A DNA stretch of 64,000 nucleotides from Alisma plantago-aquatica. Taxonomy: Eukaryota > Streptophyta > Magnoliopsida > Alismatales > Alismataceae. The position numbers were made by a program, and so were the translations under genes. The stretch is from contig OY856411.1 of the NCBI GenBank assembly GCA_963693085.1, forward strand, positions 1,347,992,550-1,348,056,549, given 5' to 3'. The notes beneath the pieces are model-generated. The model was not told where the DNA came from and ran no database searches. It saw only the letters and a list, made by a program, of their open reading frames with translations. Position 1 is the stretch's first letter; each line of letters starts with the position of its first letter. This document shows, in pieces, positions 12,061 through 23,140 of this stretch.

Positions 12061-12217
12061 AAGTTTGCAACTAAGTGCCTCTTCTTCTTGCACTTAAGTG
12101 CCTCTTAAATTTTCCCCAAAGTGGCTCTTGGGTTGCAGCGAAGTGTCTCTTGGATTGCACCTAGGTGCCTCTTCATTTGCAGAAGTGCCTCTTATTTTGC
12201 TCCGAAGAGCCTCTTAG
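12061..12217 (-). repeat. Seven-unit U3 tandem array, copy 2
   Basis: Minus-strand units read AAGAGGCACTT plus a tail such as AAGTGCAAG, AGTTGCAAAC or CTAGGTGCAATCC. Unit cores include AAGAGGCTCTT, AAGAGACACTT and AAGAGCCACTT. Seven units of 20-23 bp run up to the TATA box. Unit number and position match copy 1, so the array predates their separation. Confidence 0.8.
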
Positions 12218-13780
12218 CAAGGATCCTACATAAGGTTCATTATCGAAATACTATTCATGAAAATCTCTTAAATCTTGTTCTTATATCTTATTCTTAGCGT
12301 TCAAGAAAAGTGATGTAATAACTCTTGAAATAGAAAGAACATATATTACATTTCTTATCTAATACTTTTATCTTATAAGAGAATTTGAAACATAACTAGT
12401 ACATGTATATCATTGCATGTACATTATACATAGTAGCATATACAATTCAATAATCATGTTCAAAAAGCATGACCACTTACTTTTCTTGAAGAAACTCCTA
12501 ACAGATCTCTTAAGGTTGATGAAATTGTAGTTAACCTATACATTCAAGTAACATACATTAATAATTTATATTCAATACAATTTGTAGGGTTTCATGGTTC
12601 TTGACAAATCAGGAAAACATGTGGTCAAAACATGATTGGAAATCAAAATAATATTAATCCTTGAATTTTTATTGTATTGTTGGTTATTTATTAAGATTTT
12701 TCTAAAACTAGATGAAATTTCTATGATTTTTCAAAGTCTAGATCAATAAGAATAGAGAGAAAATAATTTGAGATTAATTTTAGATTCTATTATAAAACTA
12801 AAAAAACAAGTCGAAATATTTTCTGAAAAGACTATATTTCCCTCAATTGGAATAAATGAAACATGCGGTACAGGGTGTATTGGTCAAATGACCTACCTAA
12901 ACTCATGTGGCCTGAAAACCTATTAAGGCAACAAAATATCAAGTATGACCCATTTGCTCAGAGGGAAACTCGAAAAATGACAAAACAAAGCTTAATAAAA
13001 ATGACAATCTAAAAATAAAAACTCACGATCTCCAAGACAATCTGTTAAACATGTAAGAAGTTGATCACAAAATCATCCAAATTACCCTTCTCCATGGATG
13101 GTGAGGAAGTGAAGCACAAGAAAAAACTCAGGTAAAACAAAGGCAAAATCTATGACTCTAAGTGATTTCTATGATTGACCAAATCATTAATAAAAAAATA
13201 AAGAAAAATACAATTTGATAACAACATATGTCCAAGTAGGTTATCCGAATAAAGCATGAGACAGAAAAAGAGGGAAGCACATGATTACCTTTATTTAGCT
13301 AAACTTTGATTGCTTGAAAATCTCTATCGGCATGCAAGGAGATACCCAAACTCTCAGGTTCTCTTGTGAGGCTTTTGACTATAGTGGAAATCCCTAGTTG
13401 CTGGTAGACATTTGAGGGTAGGTGTCATCGAGATAATTGATGGGATTTTGGTGATTCATGTGAGTTTTCGGGGGTATGTAGATCATTCCAGTGGCCATTT
13501 TATATAGCTCATGGTCAGGGTTCATGGAGGGGGTCATTTGGGATGGATTTCCAATGGAAGGAGTATTGATGGGTGGTTTGGGTATTGTGGTTATCAAAAC
13601 CTAGAAAAACTAGAGCTCTTTGAATTCATACCTCAGTGACAAAGTTGGGGAGGTTAGTGTGTTATGGGATTTATGTTGGAGGATGATAGGGGTTGAGGGT
13701 GGATAAGGTACCATTGATTCCTGGGAATTCGAAGGTAACCCCTTCCACCCAGTTTGATTTCTTGACCTAAGTCTCTAACA

Positions 13781-14722
13781 AGTTAGACTTATGATGACAT
13801 TGATACTCAACCTTGAATATCGATTGGATGATGATCTTGAAATATGACAATGTTGAGTATAGCTTGTGGTTGAATTCCTAGAAAGAACTAGGTCTAAATC
13901 ATTCATCAACCCTGACTATCATGATAATGAACCTGATATTGATGTCATGAAATGTTTCTATAGTAATGCTCAAAATGTTGCTTGATTGTTGTATATGGAT
14001 AAATGATCATTCCTTAGGTCTAAAATAGGAACCTAAACCCTAGCTTCAAAATGTTTAGACCTATGACCTTGATGTCGAACTTGACTCTCAACATTGCATA
14101 ATGAAATCATGACTCATGATTAACGATCTTGGCATTGACTTGACTCCAATGATCACCCTTTTTGGATCTTGACATCACCTATGATATATGATTGATGAGT
14201 TTCATGTTCCCAAATCTCAAAATTTGAAATGATGACTATGTTCATATGCTTGATTTATGACTTAGAGGTAAGCTCCATGTGGACTAGGATGGGACCTTCC
14301 CTTGATTTTGAGCACGAAATCATGATGTTGAAATATGAAGTTTGTCTCAAAATTTTGAAATAAGAAATCTCAATCATGGATGTATAACCCAACCTAGGCC
14401 AATGCTACCCTAAATGTTGGGAAATAAAGTCATGCCTTACTCTTTAATTCTATCTGACTAACTTGAAATGTGATCTATCCAAATTTGGTGATATATAGGA
14501 TAACCTATCCAAATTTGTGATTCATGTGATGATACTTCCAATTTAATGATCCATGTGACTATGTGATGACTTTGATGCTTGATTTCTTGATTTTGGAATG
14601 ATAATGATTGGATAAGTGGTGATGGCACCTAACAGTATAGTGTGATGATTTCAACATTGAATATGAAATCTCAAATTTTTATTTAATTTTGGGATAAAAT
14701 TTCTTTTAAGGTGGGGAGGAGG
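13781..14722 (+). mobile_element. 3' untranslated end of an LTR element, with polypurine tract
   Basis: This AT-rich, non-coding stretch leads into a polypurine tract, aaggtggggaggagg (14708-14722), directly before an LTR start. Words such as gatgttgaa and ttgatgac recur loosely. No frame is recognisable. The left border coincides with the end of LTR copy 2, so the rest of this element was lost or lies elsewhere. Confidence 0.5.
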
Positions 14723-17565
14723 TGAGAGCATGGATTTTCTCTTTCATTCAATTAATGGACATTTTAACTCATTAAATACTCTATTATACTAAAAAACTCT
14801 CTCACCATCGCCTTGATGCCTTTAAGTCACTTTATGCTCAATTTATGAATAGATTTTGATTGACCATCACATTGTACTTATATATGACCTTAATTTGAGT
14901 TTTGAACTATGGAATTCTTATTATATATCTCCAACTTGCAATCAAAACTGAACTACTTCAATGAAATCTCCTTGATATTGAATATGTGTCATGTTCTACA
15001 GGATTCAATTACAAATCAAACGATGCAAAAATCATCTCAATCAGATTTATAAATCACAAGATATGGCCTTTTGAACTTTCCTATTTTTTAATATTTATTT
15101 TTAACATTGATTTAACTTGATTTGAGCCTATTTGGGCCCAATGTAGGGTGTGGCCCAGCTGAGGAGGGTGTCCCCTCTCCTTACTTGTACACGTCAATGA
15201 TATGCCCCTTAATTTTTCAAAGAATCATGGCCTTTGGATCTTGTCCCACATATCCTTCCTCTGATCCAATGGTTGACAAACCATCTCCAACCTCCGTATT
15301 ATTCCTAACGGGTGTGGCACTGCCACTACCTAACCCCCACCTTGCTTCACCCAATATACCTCATCCTCATCCCTTTCTACCAAATCAATGCTTCCATTCT
15401 TTTCCTCTTGCTTCCTTCTCTCATTCCCCCCTCTTTTTCACCTCTCTCACGAACCCTAGCCCCCCTTCACTTGCTCTTCTTCCTCCTTCCTTCCTAGCGG
15501 CCACCTTCTCTAACGAGGTTCTACAACACCATCTTGGGGCCACATAGATAGCCAGGAGCCAGGCGTCCCCGACGACCATCTCCCATGACTCTGGTCCCCT
15601 CCTTACCCAACCCCTAGTGATCTAATGTCACCGCTGTAATGGGTAGAGGAAACTTCTTGTGTGGGTGCAAGACATGCTCCCGCCAACATTGGAGGGTGGT
15701 GAAAGGCGGCCACACATCCCGGACAAATGCCATGTAGGCATCCAGTGGCAGTGGTCATCCACGCATGCTTGGACCCAATTCCTAGGAGTAGCGGACCAAG
15801 GGTTGATACTCGCAAGGCCCACAAGTCCAGATCCAAGTGAGCATACTTGCCCATGCCACCCTCCTTGACCTTGGTTCAAGATCTAATGGTTCTTATCCAC
15901 TGTTTCAAGGTACATCTTTGAAAAATCATAACTACATGATTCTATCTCCAAAATATGACTTTGAATATATGATTTTGATCAGAAAAACGTGTCCTATTCA
16001 AAAAATTGTTCTAGAACCTGAATCTTCTTTATCTTCTCCTGATATCCTAAAATGCATGTTTTGAAGTCTTTTTGAGATGATTTTCCTATTTGAATGCATG
16101 ATCTTGATCTTTTATGACCCAATACATGATGATAGTCTAATATTAGTACCTTGTACATCTTTATGCATAATGATTCGAACTTGATCGATCTTTGTACCCT
16201 AGACTGATCTAATGTAGCTTAAATGACCTAAAATGGGATTTTACGGTAAATGATACTTCTTTAATGCCTAACCTTGATCCTTTGTACCCTAAAACCTTAT
16301 GCTTGATCTAAATTAGTAGTTTTTGGTACATGCTATTCTAAGATTTAGATTTGTTCATACTTGTACTCCATTTTGACCTAATGATGTACTTTGAACCTCA
16401 AATATGCTTGATGTGGATACGTTGATGTTGAAATAGTAAGATCTTGATCATTTTTTTAAAATAGGGTTTAAAATAGTAAGAGATGAAGAGAAACCCTATT
16501 TGTAATGGAAACCCTAAAAGTGGACTAGAAACCCTAGGAAGCGAGCTAGGTTTAGTAGATCTTGATGGCATGTTTAATAATAGGAAATTATATGCATATT
16601 TTAGGATCTCATAATGTGCTTGCTTGCCTATTTGGATTTCTTGATTGGATTATTCTATCTCAAATCAGCCTGACAGGTATGTGGTTACACTTATGGTTAA
16701 TTGCTTTAGTTTCACGGTGATTCCCAGTTGTTTTATCGGTTGCTTGAAAATAACTGCTTGGATGACTTTTATTTCAAGCAACTATAAAGTGACTATGGCT
16801 ATCACCATAAGTATGTGTACATGACATGCTCAGATCCTAGTCCTCCTTTGTGGCTTTGCTAATTATGAAAAGGGTAACCTGGTAAAGGGTCTACTTGTTA
16901 AGTGGGACCATCATGTTATTAAGAGTTAGGGATTGGGCTACCTATGGGTAGTGCCATGCGACTCTTTATCACACCATGAGTTAGGGATTGGGCTACCTAT
17001 GGGTAGTACCATGCGACTCAACCCTAGATATTGATCAACATGTTAGGTAGGATAATGTGGGGTTGAATGGGGATCTACCATGAGGAAGGTAGCATCTAGG
17101 TCCACTGTAGGGACAACACAGAGGCTGGGATATGTATGGATTGAGCAATTATGTTGAAAACATAAAGTTGTTTGTTAAACCATATTTGATTGCAATATGT
17201 TGTTATCGTAATTGCATGATTATTGCTTCCCCCACATACCAACTTTATGCTGATTGACATTTTTTTGTCGACATTTTAGGTACAAGTGAAAAGAATAAAC
17301 AGTAAAGTGGCATATGTGGAATTAAATATGAATTAAAGTTCAAAGGAGGATTAGTTAGAATAGACTCCATGTGGATATAAGTAGATATCTAAGTTTTTGA
17401 AAAAGGTATGCAAAGTTAAATTTTATTACAATTTTTCAGTTTAGTTAGTAGAATTTGATAATTGTTATTGATTATTTGTCAAACCTTTGATCCAGAAATT
17501 GGGATAACGACTTTGACCTTTTGGTCTCCCTTAATTGGGGGTTACTGGGAGGCGGGGTCGTTACA
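14723..17565 (+). mobile_element. 3' LTR of a Tekay-like gypsy element (2.84 kb)
   Basis: It starts TGAGAGCATGG right after the polypurine tract and ends GGGGTCGTTACA, giving TG...CA ends. A GC-richer block lies at 15120-15900, as in the LTRs of the Tekay element at 28566. It shares with that element the pair caggta.gtgg (16675) and ttt..taggtacaag (17275), so the two LTR families seem related. No primer site follows 17565, which fits a 3' or solo LTR. The apparent frames in the GC-rich block are not supported as genes. The start is less certain than the end. Confidence 0.6.
16923..17021. repeat. 55-bp tandem duplication inside the LTR
   Basis: The string gagttagggattgggctac, then ctatgggtagt and ccatgcgactc, occurs at 16923 and 16978 with one visible difference (gtgcc versus gtacc). 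It is a local duplication and, being nearly identical, younger than most changes around it. Confidence 0.8.
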
Positions 17566-18269
17566 TTTTCCCTATGATTAGTATGTTTTTTTTGCTTGAA
17601 ATATGTTTAACAAACCTAAAAAATAATTGAACTTGTCCATTATACAAACCGTGTGTACCTACATGTATTCTCGGGGTAAGGGCACAAAGTTAGTCGTCTT
17701 ACTTGAGATGTCAAGATAAGGAGGACCATGTCGATAAAAGGGTTAACTAATCTTGAGCACCCTTAGGGTCCCTTCCAATGGGAAGTTGGCTAGTTACCAT
17801 TATATGTTGTTGAGTATAATGGAAATACACTTAAAACACACTTTGATAAAAGAATGTCATTAAGTGTTTCACTCCTTTTTTCTACTTCTTTCTTACTATA
17901 ATGTCTCTAGCCAAGCAACTTTTATACTACTCTTAAACTATGGTTACATGTTTTTCATAGCGTACTTAATCCCTTAGCAATAATATGTTTTGTTTATCAA
18001 AATTTTAGTTCCCAAATGAAGATCCACTGCACTCAAGACTCTAATCTTTGAAATGCAATACAAATGGGTATACTTGAATCTAGAAATGGGTACATATTTT
18101 TGTCTATATATTTGGTATCTTGTTATCTCTTATTGTTATTGCTTTTACATATATATATTTCCTGTATGAATTGTGCCATTCTACAGACGAACACCCAAGT
18201 CTACTCGCCTTTGGCTATGTAGCCATTAGGAGTGTGGACCTAGGGTAACAAATAGTTCTGTGACATTTA
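17566..18269. other. Unassigned stretch between an LTR and a LINE
   Basis: No coding sequence, terminal repeat or primer site was recognised. The last 90 bp (tctactcgcctttggctatg onwards) look like the end of some LTR, finishing gttctgtgaca, but no partner copy is present. Confidence 0.3.
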
Positions 18270-19518
18270 GGTGTTGAGCTTAATAATGATAAGAGTCAAC
18301 TCTTTTTCAGTAAGTTGAGTGTCTCTGAAGGTTTAAGTGAAATTCTTGGTATTGAAGCTCATAGTCTTCCAGTTAGATATTTAGGTCTTCCCTTATTTAC
18401 AGGGAGATTAACTAGAACTATGTGTCTGCCTCTAGTGATAATCTCGAGAACAAATTGGAGTTTTGGAAAGGAAAACTTCTATTGTATGTTGTAAGGGTAA
18501 ATTGGTTCTGGATACCCTATCTTCTTACTATATTTTCTGGTCATCAACTTTCCCTCTCCCAAATTCTATTATAAAGGAACTAGAAAAATTGACGAGGGGA
18601 ATTATTTAGGGTGATGGTGATGGCATGAAACGTATTCATACAATTTCTTGGAAGGAAATGCATAAAATCAAACATGAAGGAGGCCTAGGGATTCGATCTA
18701 TTAAGGATCAGTTCAATGCTAGTATCATCAAAAACCTCTAGGACATTGCTAGAGATAAGAACTCTCTCTGGGTCAGGTAGTTACATGTCAGATACCTCAA
18801 AGATGTGTTGATTTTAGAAGCCATGGACAAACCTAATTGTTCATGTTTCTGAATGAAGCCTCTAAGTAAAAGAGATATCCTAAAAAAGTTCATATATTAT
18901 AAAGTGGGAGATGGGAAAGTATTCATATGTGTATGGATCCTTATATTCCCAATGGTAATTTGCTTATTGACCTGGTTAACAATGAGATTATTTGCAGGAA
19001 GGGTAAAGGTCATAACTGTAAACTTAGTTCATGCATAATTGACTGAAAGTTTAGCTTTCCTATGGTCAGGGGGAGTGAGAAAGTTCAAAATATTCTCAAT
19101 TCTCTTCAAGATCTGATTGATGGTCTTGATAGTATGTTTTCTGATTGGAAGCCAAATAGTGGTTTAAAATATGGCTGGAATGGTTATAGGAAACATTACC
19201 CAACTATCAAATGGGGGATGTGGATCTGGACTGTAGGTATTTCAAAAAGATGCTCATTCATTTTATGGAAGTGTTACAACAATATGATCTCTACTATTGA
19301 TGTCCTTAATTTTTTTGTCTTCAAATATGTTTTAAGGTGCTCTTTATATTATTTTGAGGAGGAATGTACTAATCATATCTTCTTTGAATGTTGTTACACA
19401 AAGCAGTCATGGTCTTGTTTTCTGAACTAGTTCAAGTCAAGCCCCAGTAATCTTGGTGATGTTCTCAAATACAATGGCAGAGACACCTCCACACATAATA
19501 GGTTTTCTATGATACTCA
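18270..19518 (+). pseudogene. L1-type LINE ORF2 C-terminal fragment
   Basis: Plant L1 ORF2 encodes endonuclease, reverse transcriptase and a C-terminal zinc-binding region. Here only the end remains. At 18275-18400 is GVELNNDKSQLFFSKLS, then LPVRYLGLPLFTGRL, the RT thumb block (family: N..KS..f.S, PV.YLGLPL). Around 18440-18730 are W.F.K and EGGLGIRSI-like pieces in other frames. At 19170-19430 is KYGWNGYRKHYPTIKWGMW with C....EE.TNHIFFECCYTKQSW, the zf-RVT region (E..HIFF.C....W). Several stops and shifts are present. It is 5'-truncated, as is usual for LINEs; the 3' side runs into the LTR at about 19520 with no poly(A) seen. Confidence 0.8.
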
Positions 19519-19519
19519 G

Positions 19520-20720
19520 GCCATAGCACCACAAACTATGGTATGAAACCCAAAATGTTGATTTATTAGGTTCTAGTCCTCAATGCCTAGTCTACTCCAT
19601 GTTTTCATCACTTGGGCTTCACCCTAAGTAAGTCAAACCCATTTCACCATCTCCATATTGACTTTGGGGATGGATCTGGTGTCCAATGCCCCTATCTAAA
19701 TTAAGGTTGGTCCTAGTTAACTAGATCAATTATTCAATTTTCATCATCAATCAAGATACATACAAACAACATAAATGTAACTGGAAAAAAAATCAAACAC
19801 TCACAACTTTAGAAAATATAGGATGTGTTATTATACAATTTCAACTACTCAAAATAGGGTGCATGTAACCACCATGAGTCGTACCAAATCCACTAATTCA
19901 AATTAGGGCACAATAAGGTCCGACTCTCTAGAAAAGTCCATTTTGAGCTCAAAACTTGATAGGAACATCATATTCATCTAAAATAATGGATTCCACTTCC
20001 CATCACATCAACATGCCACCATGTAAAATTTACACTAGATTTGAATGTATATGGAAGAAACATCAAGTGTAGATTAAGCCTCAAAGGACCAACTTTATGG
20101 ATAAAAGATCTATCTTAGATAGTAGAATTCATTCAAATGAGACTTAAACAAGAAAAAAGCTAAGGAAAAGCCTTGAAAACGTTTTAGAAGAGTTCTCAAA
20201 TAACAAGATTTGTATGTAGCTCAAATTTCCATCATATGGTACAAAAACACCATAATAATTTATAAGAATATTTTCACATGAAATTTAAATCTGAATCCAT
20301 GCATGATTTAATAGGCACATGAATACATCAAAAAAAATTTTAAATTATCTCAAAAAACATGCATATTCATATTACCATCATACATGACCACACTGGTATA
20401 AAAAGATCTTATTTATATCACTTTAACATCATTGGAGCAAGGATTGGAGCTTGCATGTAGTAATTTCATATCACTCTCCTCCCTAGAGATAAAATTAGGA
20501 TTGAAGAAATAAAACCATAAAACAACCCCAAAATCCTACATTTTTACTTGCAAAGCTCTGAACAAGCTTCACCTTCATGTATCAGACAACCAAGATAAGA
20601 GCAAGGTTTTAACCACAAAGAATAGGCTTCATCAAGAATATCCATGGGATTGGCTTGAGGAAGAAGAAGGTAGATGTAATAACAAGAAATGAATTGGAAC
20701 AAGAGAGAACCTTACTTATG
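19520..20720 (+). mobile_element. LTR-like arm, plus orientation (left arm of an inverted pair)
   Basis: From about 19590 to 20450 the plus strand matches the minus strand of 22000-23060. Examples are catcacttgggctt (19610), atcaatcaagatacata (19750), cacaactttaga (19802), atttccatcatatggtac (20227) and gtataaaaagatc (20396). The TATA-like tataaaaag (20397-20405) gives the plus orientation. The right arm has an extra 231-bp SINE that this arm lacks. Ends are approximate. Confidence 0.6.
20397..20405 (+). promoter_or_regulatory. TATA box of the left LTR-like arm
   Basis: tataaaaag is followed by gatct and is conserved in the right arm (plus 22021-22029, minus strand). Conservation in both arms amid heavy drift supports a promoter role. 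Confidence 0.45.
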
Positions 20721-20949
20721 TTAGGATTTAAGAGATGATAATGAGATCAGTGATCAACCAAGGAAGGAGATGAAAAAGTATGCATGTCATGCAAGCAGGC
20801 CTGAAGCGGGTTCATTAATCATGACTCATCAAAGACAAAATCCTTTTTGCCAACCATCGACAACTGATCAGTAGGGTGTGGTGACCAACAATAGTAGCTA
20901 CAACATTTTCTTGAACAACTCTAGCAACTCAATCAACAATTGTTCAAGG

Positions 20950-21740
20950 ATAGAAAAGAGAGTGGTACATATAGATTGGGAGTTAGAAGGAAAGAGAGAT
21001 GTGTTATCTACCCTCCTTTGGATAGTAGCATAGGATGTATGTCCACTTTCCTCCTTATCAACCATCATTATACTTTATCCATCATCAATTAGTGACACTA
21101 AGATTCTCACTGCTCTACAAAACATGGGATCTTGTCAATCTGTAAGATTAATTTTCATCATGCATTATCATCAATTATTGGAAGTTCCCTGGATATTGGT
21201 CCACCACACACAAAGATCCATCATTGGGAAACACAAGCCCAACTTCCTTGTTGGTCTTCACCCCACACTTGTTTTCAAGCAATGCACATGAGAAAATCAA
21301 CTAGAAAAGTGTCAAATTTCCATCGATTGCCGCATGTGAATGCCATCAAGTCACACAATTGTTGTCATTGGTATGAGAGGACATCATCAACCATCAATAA
21401 TGTGAACCCAAGATCCCATTGATATTTATTTCCCTCATGCAACAAACTTCATTGAGTATCACACAACCACGACCAATGGAAACACATACATGGCTCTTTC
21501 TTTTGTTGGTCGTGAGGAGTCAATAACCCAACAACATCACGACAACAATGAAAAGACACTATCAACTAGCGGTAGCCAATTGTTGGTTAAACAGGGCCAA
21601 TTTTATAGTGGTCTAGGATCAGAAATCCATGACCAACAACACATACTCACACAATCATCTAGATAATTTGGTTCAAAGAAAGGTCTCAGGACCTAAATTA
21701 GCTATGTCTAAGGCATGCAAACAAAGAAAAATTCCAACAT
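20950..21740 (-). repeat. Dispersed repeat R, copy A
   Basis: This stretch is collinear with 27475-28244, sharing for example tagattgggag/tagtttgggat, atcacacaaccac and cccaacaac, then acacatactcacacaac (21645 and 28155). The joined text continues into 21740-21970, which matches 56807-57040. It therefore preserves the uninterrupted form of copy B. Orientation follows the adjoining minus-strand LTR. No protein motif is recognised in any frame, so the family is unidentified. Confidence 0.65.
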
Positions 21741-23140
21741 ATTGTGAGGGGTGTTATAAGTAAGATAATATGCTAAAAGATCACAATTAGAACCTTGAAA
21801 AAGGTGTAATTGTGTATAATATCACAAAACGTGCTATATTGCAAAAGAAGCTATCAAGATACATTTGGGGAAAAAATTCAAAATAGTATTCAACAAATTG
21901 ATGTCAAAAGTAATGAAATCATGCAATTAGGATTCTATACCATTTGATGCATTTCTTACCTATTACAAACATGCAAACTCGAATGCTTGCTCTATAATGT
22001 TAAAGTGATAAAAAGATGATCTTTTTATACTACTCTAGTCACATACGATGGTAATCCAATTTTGTATGTACTTCTTAATCATTGAAAGATATTCTTTGAT
22101 GTTAAACATGCCTACTTAATGATGTATATATTTAGATTTGAATTTCATTTTTTTAATGACAGGGGGAAACCCACCCCAGACGAAGGCCCAGATAGAAGGG
22201 ATGTTAACCTGGTAGACCTATGTGTCCAGACACTGTATCTTAAGAAGTTAGATCAGAGGGCGGCTAAACTTGTGGGAAATTCATTTCCATGTGGTGCTTT
22301 TAGCAGGATTTGAACACGGGACCTTTTATGAGGTGCCCAGTTTTGATTTCAATTGGGTTACAGTTCATTGACTTCTTAGTTGAACTTCATGCGGATATAT
22401 TTGGTTGTACCTTTATAGTGTTCTTGTACCATATGATGGAAATTCGAGATACATAAAAATCCTTTCTATTTAGAAACTCTTCCAAAATGTTTTGAAGGCC
22501 TTGACTTGAGTGTTATGTTGCTGAATTTCATTCAAACAAATTCTACTATCTCAATGTAGCTCTTTTATTAAAAAAGTTAGTCTTTTATCGCTTAATCTTA
22601 AACTTGGTGCAATGTCCATATTGTTTCAAATATAAATTTGAGATTTTCATGGTGGTATGTTGTTGTTTTGGAGAGTAGAATATAGAAATTTAGGTTAATA
22701 TGATGTTCTAATGAGGTTTCAACCTTAGAATGGATGTGGAGAATCACACCTTGTACTACTCTAATTCAAATTATTATTCTTGATATGGTTGAGAGTTGTC
22801 ACATGCACCTAGTTTTGTGCAGAAGAAGTTGTACAATAATACATTTTATATCATCTAAAGTTGTGAAGGATTTATTAATATTTCAATTTTATTTTCTTTA
22901 TTTATATGTATCTTGATTGATACATACAAAAACTAAGTAATTGATCTAATTAACCAAATGTAACCAGCCCTGGACACTGTGTTCCATCCCCAAAGTTTGT
23001 ACTGGATGGTGAAACATGTCTAACCTACTTAGGGGAAAGCCCAAGTGATGAATAACTGTAGTAGATTGGGCCCTGATGGCTGATCTAGGAGAGGTTAGGG
23101 ATAGAGGTGTAAGCGAGACCCCAACCATCTTCTTGTTTAA
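21741..23140 (-). mobile_element. LTR-like arm, minus orientation, carrying a SINE
   Basis: On the minus strand this is the relative of the left arm at 19520-20720, with the same order of landmarks and the same TATA-like element. Its minus-strand 3' part (21741-21970) also recurs at 56807-57040. It seems to end near CACCCCTCACA (plus about 21747). A 231-bp SINE interrupts it. The two arms are head-to-head, so they are unlikely to be the two LTRs of one unrearranged element. Confidence 0.6.
22138..22390 (-). mobile_element. tRNA-like SINE with 11-bp target-site duplication
   Basis: The element is 22149-22379 (231 bp), flanked by ttgaatttcat (22138-22148) and ttgaacttcat (22380-22390), 10 of 11 identical. 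Its minus-strand 3' end is an A-run (six or more T on the plus strand at 22149), and about 65 bp into its minus-strand 5' part is GTTCAAATCC (plus 22306-22315), close to a Pol III B box. An A box is not clear. The left LTR arm has a single unoccupied target (catgaaatttaaatc near 20275), which confirms the insertion. Pol III transcription and mobilisation by a LINE are known for SINEs in general. I cannot name the family. Confidence 0.75.

Larger units (their letters stand above)
11573..13780 (-). mobile_element. Gypsy LTR, copy 2 of a pair (minus strand)
   Basis: On the minus strand the LTR begins TGTTAGAGACTTAGG (13780) and ends GGGATGTTATAA (11573), a decayed form of the usual ...GTTACA. 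It is followed by a primer site. Length is 2.2 kb and it matches 8112-10388 throughout. The TATA box and tandem array are conserved between copies. The two copies have diverged clearly by eye, with many substitutions and small indels, so they are old. Confidence 0.7.

Noticed and set aside
8112..13780. One complete LTR element bounded by the two LTR copies
   Set aside because: Both copies have primer-site-like sequence on the same side, and no polypurine tract lies right of copy 1. The 1.2 kb between them is only leader-like. Two truncated insertions fit better.
15122..15879. Overlapping frames of 60-141 codons on both strands
   Set aside because: They fall in the GC-rich part of an LTR, overlap each other on opposite strands and match no known protein family.
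22255..22345. A host tRNA gene on the minus strand (GTTCAAATCC)
   Set aside because: The B-box-like motif lacks a foldable tRNA around it. The unit has an A-tail and target duplications, so it is a SINE.
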